Below, piece by piece: positions 1 through 8,514 of a stretch of 23,650 nt of DNA. The notes under the pieces are model-generated. The model ran no database searches. It was not told the origin of the DNA and saw only the letters and a program-made list of their open reading frames with translations. Where the stretch lies: contig CAJTXH010000033.1 in the NCBI GenBank assembly GCA_910580005.1, positions 1 through 23,650 on the forward strand, given 5' to 3'. A program made the position numbers and the translations under genes. How positions within the stretch are numbered: the stretch's first letter is position 1; every line of letters begins with the position of its first letter. This DNA comes from an uncultured Lachnospiraceae bacterium. Its GTDB lineage: Bacteria > Bacillota > Clostridia > Lachnospirales > Lachnospiraceae.

Positions 1-631
1 GACCGTAACGTCTTCTGTTTTTAAATACCATGCTCCCGTCAAACAGCCATGTGCCATCAAAAACAAAACCGCCCCAGAATGGTATTGCCATCCTGGTAAG
101 TACATTTTTTAAAACAACTTTTTCTAAATCCTTATTGTCAATGACAGCCGAATAAACTATGGCATCAAGCCATGACCTTGTATTTTTAACCAGTTTCAAA
201 AATTTTAAAAAAATATTTACTTCTTCCTGGCTTGCTTCAATCCCGATTACTGGTTTAAAATAAAACGGTCTGCCGCCATACTCAAACCACTCTTCTATCC
301 TTCCCCATCCGAACACGGTTGATAACAGTCCCTCAATGGCTTCAGGTGTACCAGCAGTCATATACCAGGTTAATGTATTCCTTACAAGCTGCTTTTTCTT
401 TTCAATGTCCAGGTTACTCCCATAAAACTGTGTACGTAGTTCTGCTGCCATTAAATCTATTATTTCTTCTGGCTGTGCATCAAGATTTGAATAAATATAA
501 AGACGCCTGCTGTATTTATACAGCAGGCGGCAGCCCTGCTGGAGTGCATAGCTTAACGCCTGGACTTCTGGTTTTTTTGCAATATTTTCTGGCAGTATGT
601 CTGATATCTGCCCGTCAAAATAACTAACCAT
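1..631 (-). CDS. I: phage tail protein I, P2 gpI-like (partial, 3' end beyond the window)
   Basis: The minus strand is open from an ATG at 631 to the left edge, giving at least 210 residues with no stop in the window. The start overlaps the last 8 bases of the baseplate J gene, a typical J-I junction. The protein begins MVSYFDGQISDILPENIAKK. It contains the segment WYMTAGTPEAIEGLLSTVFG (about residues 90-109) followed by IEEWFEYGG and FYFKP, which are hallmarks of the Firmicute branch of the P2 tail protein I family. In P2, gpI sits at the baseplate edge and is made together with J and the tail fibre H. A fibre gene would therefore be expected just beyond the left edge; that is inference. The family call is from recognised sequence pattern, without a search. 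Confidence 0.85.
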   Translation of the reverse strand, partial: MVSYFDGQISDILPENIAKKPEVQALSYALQQGCRLLYKYSRRLYIYSNLDAQPEEIIDLMAAELRTQFYGSNLDIEKKKQLVRNTLTWYMTAGTPEAIEGLLSTVFGWGRIEEWFEYGGRPFYFKPVIGIEASQEEVNIFLKFLKLVKNTRSWLDAIVYSAVIDNKDLEKVVLKNVLTRMAIPFWGGFVFDGTWLFDGSMVFKNRRRYG

Positions 632-1778
632 CCTCAAGCCCTCCGTATAAAACTTTTACCCCGTTGCATTCCGCCTTGGACATCCCATCTGCAGCCATAA
701 ATACAGGTGCCCTTACAACTGCCCTTTTAGCACCTGCATTTTTTATACGGCAGACCAGTTCATCAGGGTTTATGTCCCTGCCAACTTTTGAAGCCTGCCA
801 GCTTTTATATTCTTCCACTGCCATGCTGACCTGTTCCTGTATTGCTGCCACCATGCTGCTGTCACTTGAATTTATGTAATATGTGAAATCTATTCCATAC
901 CCAGTAATATCTGGTTTTTTAACCTGCACACAGTCCGTAAGCGGACGTCTTCCCCTCTGGCTTACATATTCCTGGACTGCCTGCACCATGCTGTCTGTTG
1001 GCATTGTGCCGTCTGCCATAATAAAGCGTATATCAACAATACCAGGTGAAGGGCTTGTAACTTTTACATCCCCTATATCCGGGCTGTAATCCTTTACCCA
1101 GTATTCATATGCGTCATCAGGACCTGCTGTTGAAAAACTTGAAGGGGCAAGGTAAACCCTCTCTGCCAGGTTCTGGTCATCTTCTATGCTAGTCCCACCT
1201 TCACTTGCTGCTGTGTTTGAAACCGAAGCAATAAAACCAACAGGGTCAGCCAGGGTATCAATTTCGCCAATTGCATAACCATTCCCGACAATGCCTGCTT
1301 CTGTACATTCTGCCATGACTATGGTTTCTGTTTCACCTGCAGGTATCTCCGCATACTCTGTTGTAGCAAAATAAATTTCATTTGCAGCCGTTACTTTTGT
1401 ACCTGCAGGTATTCCTGTTGCAGCCTCTCTTTCCACGGAAAGCGTAAATTTAACTGGCACATGTGCATGTTTCGGCTGGTTTCTTGTAATCCGTTTAAGT
1501 GCTGCTATATTATCCAGGTATCCGTCATATGCGTATTTAAGGAAATTCATTTTCCCCGCCTTGTCCACATTCTGCAGTCCCTGGTATAAAAGCTGTGCAC
1601 AGCTTAAAAGTATAATGCGGTAAGGGTCTGCTTTTGACAGCTGTATTTTCTTGCCTGTGGCTTCCTGGTACCCGGCCACAAAATCTGCCAGAAGAGCACC
1701 CTGTATATCTTCAAGTGTAAGGTTGTCTATAAAACTTATATCTGGCAGGCTGTCTATTGTATCCAGGTTTTCCGGCAT
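624..1778 (-). CDS. J: baseplate assembly protein J (P2 gpJ-like)
   Basis: A 384-residue protein of the baseplate J family, which builds the wedge of contractile-tail baseplates. It starts at an ATG preceded by AAAGGAGG nine bases upstream. It begins with a short acidic region (MPENLDTIDSLPDISF). A helical part follows with LLYQGLQNVDKAGKMNFLKY at about residues 63-82. A mid-section has GIPAGTKVTA and the IPAGETETI-type motif seen in baseplate J proteins. The central GPDDAYEYWVKDYSPDIGDV (about residues 219-238) is a very typical family segment. Length is usual for the family. The upstream neighbour is gpW and the downstream neighbour is gpI, the conserved P2 order W-J-I. Confidence 0.92.
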   Translation of the reverse strand: MPENLDTIDSLPDISFIDNLTLEDIQGALLADFVAGYQEATGKKIQLSKADPYRIILLSCAQLLYQGLQNVDKAGKMNFLKYAYDGYLDNIAALKRITRNQPKHAHVPVKFTLSVEREAATGIPAGTKVTAANEIYFATTEYAEIPAGETETIVMAECTEAGIVGNGYAIGEIDTLADPVGFIASVSNTAASEGGTSIEDDQNLAERVYLAPSSFSTAGPDDAYEYWVKDYSPDIGDVKVTSPSPGIVDIRFIMADGTMPTDSMVQAVQEYVSQRGRRPLTDCVQVKKPDITGYGIDFTYYINSSDSSMVAAIQEQVSMAVEEYKSWQASKVGRDINPDELVCRIKNAGAKRAVVRAPVFMAADGMSKAECNGVKVLYGGLEDG

Positions 1779-1796
1779 ATCCAGGCACCTCCTTTA

Positions 1797-2135
1797 TCAT
1801 TCATCTTCCCAGTTTCCATCTTCTTCTGCATCCTTTAACCCTATAGTTACCACAGGGGTCATATTCCCGTCTTCTGTACAGCTGAAAGAAATGTCTAAAA
1901 TTTCAGCCCTGCTTTCATATTCTTCTGTTTTCTCTATTACTTCCAGTGCAAACAGGTTCTGTGCTACATTAAGTGGGTAACTTTCAAAAGACTGGTCAAG
2001 CCCGAAACGGCGGTCTCCTGGGCATGTGCCCTCTGCAGTACTGTAAAGGCATCCAAGGTTTCTCTGTATTTCTTCAAGCACTGTAGCAGTAAGATAATTA
2101 AAACTGCCAGCCAGTATTTCTGGTTTATTAAACAT
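1797..2135 (-). CDS. W: baseplate wedge protein, P2 gpW / T4 gp25 family
   Basis: A 112-residue protein with the gp25/GPW pattern: N-terminal MFNKPEILAGS, then DRRFGLDQSFESYPLNVAQN, then a helix ALEVIEKTEEYESRAEILDISF and a beta strand VVTIGLKD near the C terminus. In T4 and P2 this protein is a baseplate wedge component needed for sheath assembly initiation. The start has AGGGGG eight bases upstream. It lies between the gpU-like gene and gpJ, and the stop precedes the J start by 18 bases. The acidic C-terminal tail (AEEDGNWEDE) is unremarkable. Confidence 0.85.
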   Translation of the reverse strand: MFNKPEILAGSFNYLTATVLEEIQRNLGCLYSTAEGTCPGDRRFGLDQSFESYPLNVAQNLFALEVIEKTEEYESRAEILDISFSCTEDGNMTPVVTIGLKDAEEDGNWEDE

Positions 2136-2147
2136 ACGGCATCCCCC

Positions 2148-2621
2148 TTACAGGTACTCTTCCAGTGTCAGGTCACATACAATCCTGGCTGTTTCACCCC
2201 TGTTTAAAATTGTTTCCCAGCTTTCCCCCATTTCAGTTATTACAAATTTATGCTTCCCAACCCTCTTTTTCCCGATAACAACTGTCTGTGGTTTTCCTGT
2301 ACGTACCAGATTTTCTATTTTATCCACTGTCTTGCGTGGCTTTACACCATGCATTGCATCCAGTACAACAGTAAATGTTATGCTGTCTGCATCAGGGCCT
2401 AAAAATTGTTTTTCAGGTTTTTTCCCTGTCCTGGGATGTGATGCCCAGCGTCCCTTTACTGTCCGCTGCATTTTTGTAAAATTCAGTATCCTTTTGTCAC
2501 TGGTTTCAAATATTATCCCTTTTCCAATATTCCCTATAGCCCCAGAAGAAGAACCATTAATTTTTCCAGCCACTATTTTTGGGGCTGCCCCTGTAATCTT
2601 CCCTGTAATTGTCTTTGCCAT
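2148..2621 (-). CDS. U: phage tail protein, P2 gpU-like
   Basis: A 157-residue basic protein. The pattern FETSDKRILNFTKMQRTVKG, then RWASH, KPEKQFLGPDADSITFTVVL and a closing ARIVCDLTLEEYL matches the P2 gpU family: an LtF..qR..RWA..h motif, then kP.lq.lG.d.d.i.f.v.l, then a final L.EY. An N-terminal stretch of about 35 residues, rich in K, G and I, precedes the domain. In P2 gpU is a tail component that works with gpX and D. The ATG has AGGAGG six bases upstream. In this phage the gene sits between V and W, not between tape measure and X as in P2 itself, so the order is partly rearranged. Confidence 0.7.
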   Translation of the reverse strand: MAKTITGKITGAAPKIVAGKINGSSSGAIGNIGKGIIFETSDKRILNFTKMQRTVKGRWASHPRTGKKPEKQFLGPDADSITFTVVLDAMHGVKPRKTVDKIENLVRTGKPQTVVIGKKRVGKHKFVITEMGESWETILNRGETARIVCDLTLEEYL

Positions 2622-2632
2622 CCCTGTGCCTC

Positions 2633-3058
2633 CTATGCCATATCGAGCCTCTTTTTGATTGCCCTTATATCAGCCATAAGCCCTGCTGCCGTAAAACTGC
2701 CATTATCATCTGCTGATGTAAATTCAAGATGCCCTGCTGATATGTTTAACACACCTGTACCAGCATTATAATCAAATGAAGCACCTTCCCCCAGGTGTTT
2801 ATGGTATGTACTGTGTCCCCTGGCAGGATTTCCTTCATTCCAGTACGTACCAAGGATTATTCCCATTTCACTTCCGTTGCTAAGATGTACAACAAGGACT
2901 TTTGCACCAGTTTCAGGCACCTTATATTCCCCGTTAAACGTTGCAAACGGTAGCATCTGCGTAACATCACCATCCCTGTCATTATAAAGGACACTTGCCA
3001 TTCCTGTTTCCTTGTCAAAACTGTTTATAGTGCCAATCCTGTTACCGCCTTTGTCCAT
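2633..3058 (-). CDS. V: baseplate assembly protein V (central spike, P2 gpV / T4 gp5-like OB domain)
   Basis: I choose the ATG at 3058 (MDKGGNRIGTINSFDKETGM) because GGGAGG lies eight bases upstream and it leaves 17 bases after the D stop. The frame is open further up to 3106, but that would overlap the D gene. The product is 141 residues. Residues 5-80 carry the OB-fold pattern of Phage_base_V: IGTI, MASVLYNDRDG, MLPFA, PETGAKVLVVHLSNGSEMGIILGTYWN. A shorter beta/helix tail with HLEFTSADDNG follows. The protein should form the trimeric spike hub with gpD. It is the small form, without an obvious long beta-helix needle. Confidence 0.85.
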   Translation of the reverse strand: MDKGGNRIGTINSFDKETGMASVLYNDRDGDVTQMLPFATFNGEYKVPETGAKVLVVHLSNGSEMGIILGTYWNEGNPARGHSTYHKHLGEGASFDYNAGTGVLNISAGHLEFTSADDNGSFTAAGLMADIRAIKKRLDMA

Positions 3059-3075
3059 ATCACTTGCCTCCCAGG

Positions 3076-4425
3076 TTATGCTTTCTTTATGCTGCTTCCT
3101 GCACACCAGCCGAGCCGTGTGCCCCCTTTACGCCTTGAGATGCCATACTGGTACTTATAGCTGCTTCCAAGCACCTGTGTAATATACATCTTTTCATTGC
3201 TGTAATGTTTTGCGCTGCCGCCATTGCCTCCCCAGTAGGCAGAACCGTTTACTGTAACCCTGTCGCCTGCATTTAAAACTGTTTCTTCTGTTTTTTTTGC
3301 GCCTGCCCCTTTTTTTGCTGTTTTCTTCTGCGCTGCAGTCTTGTCTTTACTTCCTGCTGTTTTTATCGCAGAAACCTGGCTTATGGGCTTCTGGCATTTA
3401 TGCATCTCTAAATCCATTGTATAACCGCTGTCTGCCTCAAGGTTATGGATAACCTGGTCAACAAAGTATTTCCCGCTTAAATGCCCAAGCCCTGTTATTT
3501 TAACAGTACATCCTGCTGCAATACGTATATCTGCCATAATTGTGGCTGTCATTACAGCCGCCTTTTCATTTTCGGCATTTACCCTTGCGCAGGCTTTTAA
3601 CTGTGCTTCCTTGAGGCTTTCAGCCTTTTCAGTTATGTTTAATATACGCTTGCCACTGCCAACAACACATTTTATCTCCTCGTCATCTTTTCCGCTTGTG
3701 TATTTTATTGACGCACCTGTATATGTACCTGTTATTGTGGTGTTGTAAGACCAGTTCTGCAGGTCTGCTTTTTTAATTACTGCAACAGGCTTTTTTGCTT
3801 CAAATTCTGCCTTGTCATAAATTACAATCCTGCCACAGTAAATTTTTATCCCCATGCCATAATCTTTACAGCATTTCTTTAAAAAACTGCTGTCAGTTTC
3901 ATTATTCTGCTCTATAGTCCCGAGTGTTACTGTGCCACCTGTGTAATCAAGTTTAAGATGGTACCTCTTAGCTATTTCTGATGCCACTTCCTTAAGCACA
4001 GCCTTTTTCCATGTCCTGTTCCTCTGGGTGCAACGGAAAGCATTCCCGTCTGGTACAGACACACCGCCAATTGTACATGTAAGTTCTGGCCCACTGTAGC
4101 TTATGTCATCAATACAGAATTTCCCACAGAAGAAACTTTTCTTCTGTCCTGCCTTATCCCAGCTTTTTTCTATGATTTTAGCTGTGAGCTTGTCACCTTT
4201 CCCAGGCATCCACCCTTTAGCCCAGCGCAGGTCTGTATTGGTTAACGTTATGCTTATTGTGTCGCTTTCCCCTGATGCAGGGTCTGTGTATGTGAAACCC
4301 CCGTTATATTCTGCCACTACGGCAGCAGGACGCTTCTTTGTCCCGCCTGCCTTTTTAGATTTTATTTTCTTTGAATATTCTACTTTTGCAGACACCTGCC
4401 TGGGTGTGTCCTTTTTTACCATCAT
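3076..4425 (-). CDS. D: late control D / baseplate hub protein with C-terminal SH3-like domain
   Basis: A 449-residue hub protein of the Phage_GPD (late control D) family. Features are SGESDTISITLTNTDLRWAK near residue 52, a GWMPGKGDKL segment, SFFCGKFCIDDISYSGPEL, SVPDGNAFRCTQRNRTWKKA and the GIKIYCGRIVIYDKAEFE strand typical of these hubs. Residues about 355-382 are a Lys/Ala/Thr-rich linker. Residues 383-449 form a separate small domain starting VLNAGDRVTVNGSAYWGGNG and ending GTRLGWCAGSSIKKA. It resembles bacterial SH3-type wall-binding modules found in Clostridia phage lysins and tail proteins. The start ATG overlaps the X stop in ATGA, so X and D are translationally coupled. A second ATG follows immediately and could be used. 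Hub identity is firm; the wall-binding role of the C-terminal domain is inference. Confidence 0.85.
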   Translation of the reverse strand: MMVKKDTPRQVSAKVEYSKKIKSKKAGGTKKRPAAVVAEYNGGFTYTDPASGESDTISITLTNTDLRWAKGWMPGKGDKLTAKIIEKSWDKAGQKKSFFCGKFCIDDISYSGPELTCTIGGVSVPDGNAFRCTQRNRTWKKAVLKEVASEIAKRYHLKLDYTGGTVTLGTIEQNNETDSSFLKKCCKDYGMGIKIYCGRIVIYDKAEFEAKKPVAVIKKADLQNWSYNTTITGTYTGASIKYTSGKDDEEIKCVVGSGKRILNITEKAESLKEAQLKACARVNAENEKAAVMTATIMADIRIAAGCTVKITGLGHLSGKYFVDQVIHNLEADSGYTMDLEMHKCQKPISQVSAIKTAGSKDKTAAQKKTAKKGAGAKKTEETVLNAGDRVTVNGSAYWGGNGGSAKHYSNEKMYITQVLGSSYKYQYGISRRKGGTRLGWCAGSSIKKA

Positions 4426-4697
4426 TCCCCATCCACCTCATCTTCGTCACTGTAATCATCATATGGGTCAGTTTCTTCATCACTGTCTTCTGTGCCATCA
4501 CGCCATGGTGGCAGCTCCATGCTGCTTTCTTCTGGCACATCCGGGGTTTTTAATACAGCCCCGGATGGAAAAACCAGTACATCCAGATGCGGATAGTTGT
4601 TTTCCATTAAAAAAGATGTGTATTTCTCACTGCCATATACCTTAAAAGCTATACTGTCCCATGTTTCACCTTGTATTGTGGTGTATGTGCCAGACAC
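4422..4697 (-). CDS. X: tail protein X, LysM-type (P2 gpX-like)
   Basis: A 91-residue protein that starts at a GTG, with GGAGG six bases upstream. Residues 1-55 are a LysM-like fold (YTTIQGETWDSIAFKVYGSE, then NPH-type MENNYPHLDVLVFPSGAVL), as in tail protein X of contractile phages. It is thought to clamp the hub or tape measure region of the tail tip. The C-terminal 36 residues are extremely acidic (SDEETDPYDDYSDEDEVDGE), longer and more acidic than P2 gpX, which ends soon after the LysM fold. It is followed without a gap by gene D. Confidence 0.88.
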   Translation of the reverse strand: MSGTYTTIQGETWDSIAFKVYGSEKYTSFLMENNYPHLDVLVFPSGAVLKTPDVPEESSMELPPWRDGTEDSDEETDPYDDYSDEDEVDGE

Positions 4698-4707
4698 AGC
4701 ACACCTC

Positions 4708-7700
4708 CTATAACTCTTTTCTTTTTAAATCTTTTTCATACTGTTTCATCATCTTTTTAAACTCTGACATGCTTGTGTGCCCTGCTTCTATGGCATCCTG
4801 TTTTGTTGCGCTGCCATAAAGGTTATATACAGGGCTGTACTGGATATTTACCCCTCCTGCACCAGCAAGTTCTGGTCTGCTCCTGGTGTTATCCTTTGAA
4901 CCTTTTAATTTTTCTAAAAGCATATTAATGACGGAACTTCCATCATGCACTGCAGTGGCATTGTTTAAGATATCTTTCATTTTTGCCCACAGGGTATCAA
5001 GTGGCAGCACTGCTTCCGGTCCTGCTTCACCTACGCCCTGGAAGCCTGATGCCGTATTAAATATAGTGGGTCTGTCAAAAATGCCACCTGCAGCATTCCA
5101 TGCCACATTAAACCCAGGGACTTTTACATTCCCGCCTTTTCCGTAAGACTCAGTTTTATAATCCACAGAAATAACAGGCAGTTTTGGCTTAGGGATAGTG
5201 ATTTCCATATTTTCAAATGCCGATTTTACTGCATTTGCCGCAGAACGTGCTGCATCTGTAACAGTCTGTGTTAACTTCTGCATTGCTGTCTGTGTGCCCT
5301 GCTCCATCTGCTTCCACGACCCATCCATTGATTTATTTACTTCTGTCCCAAGGGAAGAAGCCGCCTGTGTTACTGCCTGGCTGTTTTCAGACATTCCTGT
5401 ACTTATTGCATTTACACCTGAAACGCCTGCACCAGCAAAAGCTTTATCAAGCCCTGACGTGTCTATTGCTGCTGCCCCTATGCCAACGCTGGCTTCTGCA
5501 AGGCTGTTATTCATCCCGTCTACGGCTGCCGCCATTCCTGCACTCCCTGCTGCTTCCATTGACGCAGTATCTACCAGGCTGCCTGCATTAACAGATAATT
5601 CCGCAAGACCTGTATTAAATCCAGCATTTAAGGCTTTGGCACCTGCATTCCCTGCACTTTCTATATTTGTATTAAAACCTGATGTTTCAGGGTTAAATAA
5701 TGCCATGCTGCCGTTTAAGCCTGTTGAAAACGCTGTCCCTGCCTGCATCCCTGCTGCTGATGCACCAGAGGTGTCAAGACTATTAAATACAGACGATGCC
5801 ATATTTCCAGCTGCTGTTGCTGCTGCACTGGCATTGTCTGAAATACCACTTGCGTAGCTTCCAGCCACGGCAGCCCCCTGCCCTGAAGTATCAGGTATAT
5901 CAGCATCACCACCTGTAAACAGGCTTTTAATAGCATTCCATAAACTCTTGCCTGTACTTACTATCCCGTCAATAATGCCCTTTATAATCTGTATTCCAAC
6001 ATCAAGCCAGTTTGTTGTGAATATAGTCTCAACCAAAGCCCCTATAAGTTTTGGGACTGCTGCTATAAGCTGTGGTATTGCCTGTATTAACCCCGTTGCC
6101 AGGGTAATTATAATCTGGACTGCAGACTGTGCAATACCCCCAATGTTTGCTATAATGCCCTGCACAAGCGAAATAATTAACTGTATCCCGCCTTGTATAA
6201 GTACAGGCAGCATCTGGATTATACCAGTTACAAAATTTGTTATAGCCTGTGTACCCATCTGTAATATAAGAGGCAGGTTAGACAATATACCCTGTGCAAG
6301 ATTTAAAATTAGCTGTATGCCTGCCTGTATGACTGAAGGCAGCATCTGGATTATACCAAGCAGCAGATTCCCTGTAAGCTGTATTGCGGCGGATAAAAGC
6401 AGTGGCGCATTCTGCCCTAAACTGTTTACAAGGGTCTGGATTAGTGCCAGCGATGTTGTTATAACCACCGGAAGATGTTGTATAATCCCGTTTACAATAT
6501 TTGCTAATATGCCTGTACCAGCATTTACAAGGCGTGGCAGCCCTGAAATGACAGACTGTACTATCTGTGTGACTATCCCTGCCCCTATTGGTGCAATCTG
6601 TGGCAGCAGGCTTGTAAAAGCACCCACAAGGCCTGATAAAAGTTTTGCCCCTGATGATATAAATGCAGGCGCATTTCCCACCAGACCAAGGGCTAAATTT
6701 TCCACCAGGCTTACAGCTGTCTGTACAATTTCTGGCAGCCTGGAAACAATGCCATCCACAAGGTTTGTTACAGCCTGTGTGCCACTGTCCATAAGCTGTG
6801 GAAGTTCCCCTGTTATGCTTTGCGTAAACTGGAGGATTAAATCCAGCCCTGCTGTAATTACTTTAGGGACAAGTTTAAACAACCCTTCGGTAAAAACAGA
6901 AAGAACCCTGGATGCTGCACCTGCAATTTCACCAGAGTTCCCTGTTATCCCGTCTATAAAATTTTCTAAAAGGTCTATGCCAAGGCTTGTTACTTTCGGG
7001 GCATACCCCATTACAGCATTTACCGCCTCTGAAAGACAGTTCCCTGCCGCACTGGCCATACCTTCCATGCCCTGTTCATAAAATGCAAAAGAAAGCTGGC
7101 TGACCATGCGTGTGGCAAACTGTGTCATTTCCCTTAACGGGGCATTCAGGTCTTTATATATACTAATCCCTAAATCCGAAAGCCCTGATTTTAAGATATC
7201 TATGTCACCGTTAAGGTTATCAAGCTGTATTGCATACATGTCTGCACATGCACCTGCACTGCCTTCAACTGCCTTTGTCAGTTCATCAAAACGGTTTCCA
7301 GTACCTGATGCAAGGGACTGCAGCCCGTTGAATAAAACCCCTGCCTGCTCACCAGTCATATTGAACTGCTTTTTCATATCCCTGGCAAATTTTTTCTGTG
7401 ATGTTGCTGTATCAAATTCTTTTGCCATTTTGCCAAGGTCAATCCCAAGTTTTGATATGCTGGTACCACTCTCTGCAAGGGATGCATTAACTGCTGTACC
7501 GAGGCTTTCAACGGAATCTGCTGTCGCCGCAAGCATAGCCCTTGCTGATGAGAGGTCTGTAAGTTTAAATATAGTTGAAAGTGTCTTGTCTACTTCCTGC
7601 ACAGAGGCTCCTGAAAGTGATTTGTTGATATCCCCAAATATATCACCGAGGCTTCTCATGTTCCCTGATGCATCATATGCGGACAGCCCCATATTTTCAA

Positions 7701-8514
7701 ACATTGCAGCTGCATCTTTGTTACGTGGGCTCTGTAATGACAAAATCATGTTGCGCAGATGTGTGCCACCCTCTGCTGCCTTAATGCCATTATCTGCCAG
7801 TATGCCGAGTGCTGTATTAAGTTCTGTAGTACCACCAGCAAGGTTTTTCGCTGTACCACCTACAGTTAAAATTGCTTCCCCAAGCTGTGCAACACTGGTG
7901 TTTGACTTGCTGGCTGTCTGTGCCATCTGGTCTGCAAAATTTTCCAGGTTCTCCTGTGTCGCCTCAATGTCCAGCGCACTCATGCTGTCTGTTACCATAT
8001 CACTGGCAGCTGCCAGTTCCATAGCCCCTGCCCCTGCAAGCTTTAAAACAGTTGGCAGCGCACCTGCTGCCTTGTCTGCGTCATAACCTGCAAGGGCTAA
8101 ATAGTTCAAGGCTTCTGCTGCTTCCGTGGCAGAAAATGCTGTTTCACGCCCACACTGCCTGGCGGCGTTTTCCAGTGTCGAAAAAGCCTTCTGTCCCTCT
8201 TCTGTACTTTTGTCAAGAAGCATTGTGGCAGCAACCTGGCTCATGGACTTTTCAAAGTCCATGCCAGTCCTCACAGCCGCCACTCCCATTGCCCCTACAG
8301 CAGAAGCAGCGGCGGCGGTAGCTGCACCCACTGTTTTGGCAACAGTACCAATACTTTTAGGTATGGCTTTCAGTCCTTTGCCTGAAACGTCTGCAATCTT
8401 GCTTCCAAGCCTGCCGACGCCCTTTATTGTGGCATTTAATGCACTTTTAAAAGAACTCTGGACTCTCCCTGCTATTTTTATGGCAATTTCCATTTCCTTG
8501 CCCTTAGCTGCCAT
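4708..8514 (-). CDS. tail tape measure protein, TP901 family
   Basis: The longest gene of the window, 1268 residues. The N-terminal 80 residues are Ala/Gly-rich (AAAAASAVGAMGVAA). Residues about 85-290 are the TP901 core (GMDFEKSMSQVAATM, EAAEALNYLALAGYD, LGEAILTVGGTAKNLAGGTT, GIKAAEGGTHLRNMILSLQS). Residues 502-831 are fifteen uninterrupted 22-residue hydrophobic repeats (separate entry). Residues about 870-1060 are low complexity, rich in Ala, Ser and Gly. The C-terminal part, with GGIFDRPTIFNTASGFQGVG and EAGPEAVLPLD, is a standard tape measure motif. The protein sets tail length and is ejected into or through the membrane at infection. The gene begins 11 bases inside the frameshifted tail chaperone reading frame. 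Confidence 0.95.
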   Translation of the reverse strand: MAAKGKEMEIAIKIAGRVQSSFKSALNATIKGVGRLGSKIADVSGKGLKAIPKSIGTVAKTVGAATAAAASAVGAMGVAAVRTGMDFEKSMSQVAATMLLDKSTEEGQKAFSTLENAARQCGRETAFSATEAAEALNYLALAGYDADKAAGALPTVLKLAGAGAMELAAASDMVTDSMSALDIEATQENLENFADQMAQTASKSNTSVAQLGEAILTVGGTAKNLAGGTTELNTALGILADNGIKAAEGGTHLRNMILSLQSPRNKDAAAMFENMGLSAYDASGNMRSLGDIFGDINKSLSGASVQEVDKTLSTIFKLTDLSSARAMLAATADSVESLGTAVNASLAESGTSISKLGIDLGKMAKEFDTATSQKKFARDMKKQFNMTGEQAGVLFNGLQSLASGTGNRFDELTKAVEGSAGACADMYAIQLDNLNGDIDILKSGLSDLGISIYKDLNAPLREMTQFATRMVSQLSFAFYEQGMEGMASAAGNCLSEAVNAVMGYAPKVTSLGIDLLENFIDGITGNSGEIAGAASRVLSVFTEGLFKLVPKVITAGLDLILQFTQSITGELPQLMDSGTQAVTNLVDGIVSRLPEIVQTAVSLVENLALGLVGNAPAFISSGAKLLSGLVGAFTSLLPQIAPIGAGIVTQIVQSVISGLPRLVNAGTGILANIVNGIIQHLPVVITTSLALIQTLVNSLGQNAPLLLSAAIQLTGNLLLGIIQMLPSVIQAGIQLILNLAQGILSNLPLILQMGTQAITNFVTGIIQMLPVLIQGGIQLIISLVQGIIANIGGIAQSAVQIIITLATGLIQAIPQLIAAVPKLIGALVETIFTTNWLDVGIQIIKGIIDGIVSTGKSLWNAIKSLFTGGDADIPDTSGQGAAVAGSYASGISDNASAAATAAGNMASSVFNSLDTSGASAAGMQAGTAFSTGLNGSMALFNPETSGFNTNIESAGNAGAKALNAGFNTGLAELSVNAGSLVDTASMEAAGSAGMAAAVDGMNNSLAEASVGIGAAAIDTSGLDKAFAGAGVSGVNAISTGMSENSQAVTQAASSLGTEVNKSMDGSWKQMEQGTQTAMQKLTQTVTDAARSAANAVKSAFENMEITIPKPKLPVISVDYKTESYGKGGNVKVPGFNVAWNAAGGIFDRPTIFNTASGFQGVGEAGPEAVLPLDTLWAKMKDILNNATAVHDGSSVINMLLEKLKGSKDNTRSRPELAGAGGVNIQYSPVYNLYGSATKQDAIEAGHTSMSEFKKMMKQYEKDLKRKEL
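6022..7011 (-). repeat. fifteen in-register 22-residue (66-bp) repeats in the tape measure gene
   Basis: Residues 502-831 of the tape measure fall into fifteen units of exactly 22 residues with no insertion or deletion. Examples are FKLVPKVITAGLDLILQFTQ plus SI, ISGLPRLVNAGTGILANIVN plus GI, and IQMLPVLIQGGIQLIISLVQ plus GI. The shared pattern is xxxLPxL...G..LI..LV.GI, with Pro usually at unit position 5 and a small residue near position 11. The units are diverged at DNA level, so this is an old protein repeat and not a recent tandem duplication. Each unit could form a short helical hairpin. The stretch is the only strongly hydrophobic part of the protein. Confidence 0.85.

Noticed and set aside
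5948..7081. Long plus-strand open frame opposite the tape measure gene
   Set aside because: It is the antisense shadow of the 22-residue repeat array; the periodic Pro/Ala/Cys composition and lack of start signals show it is not a gene.
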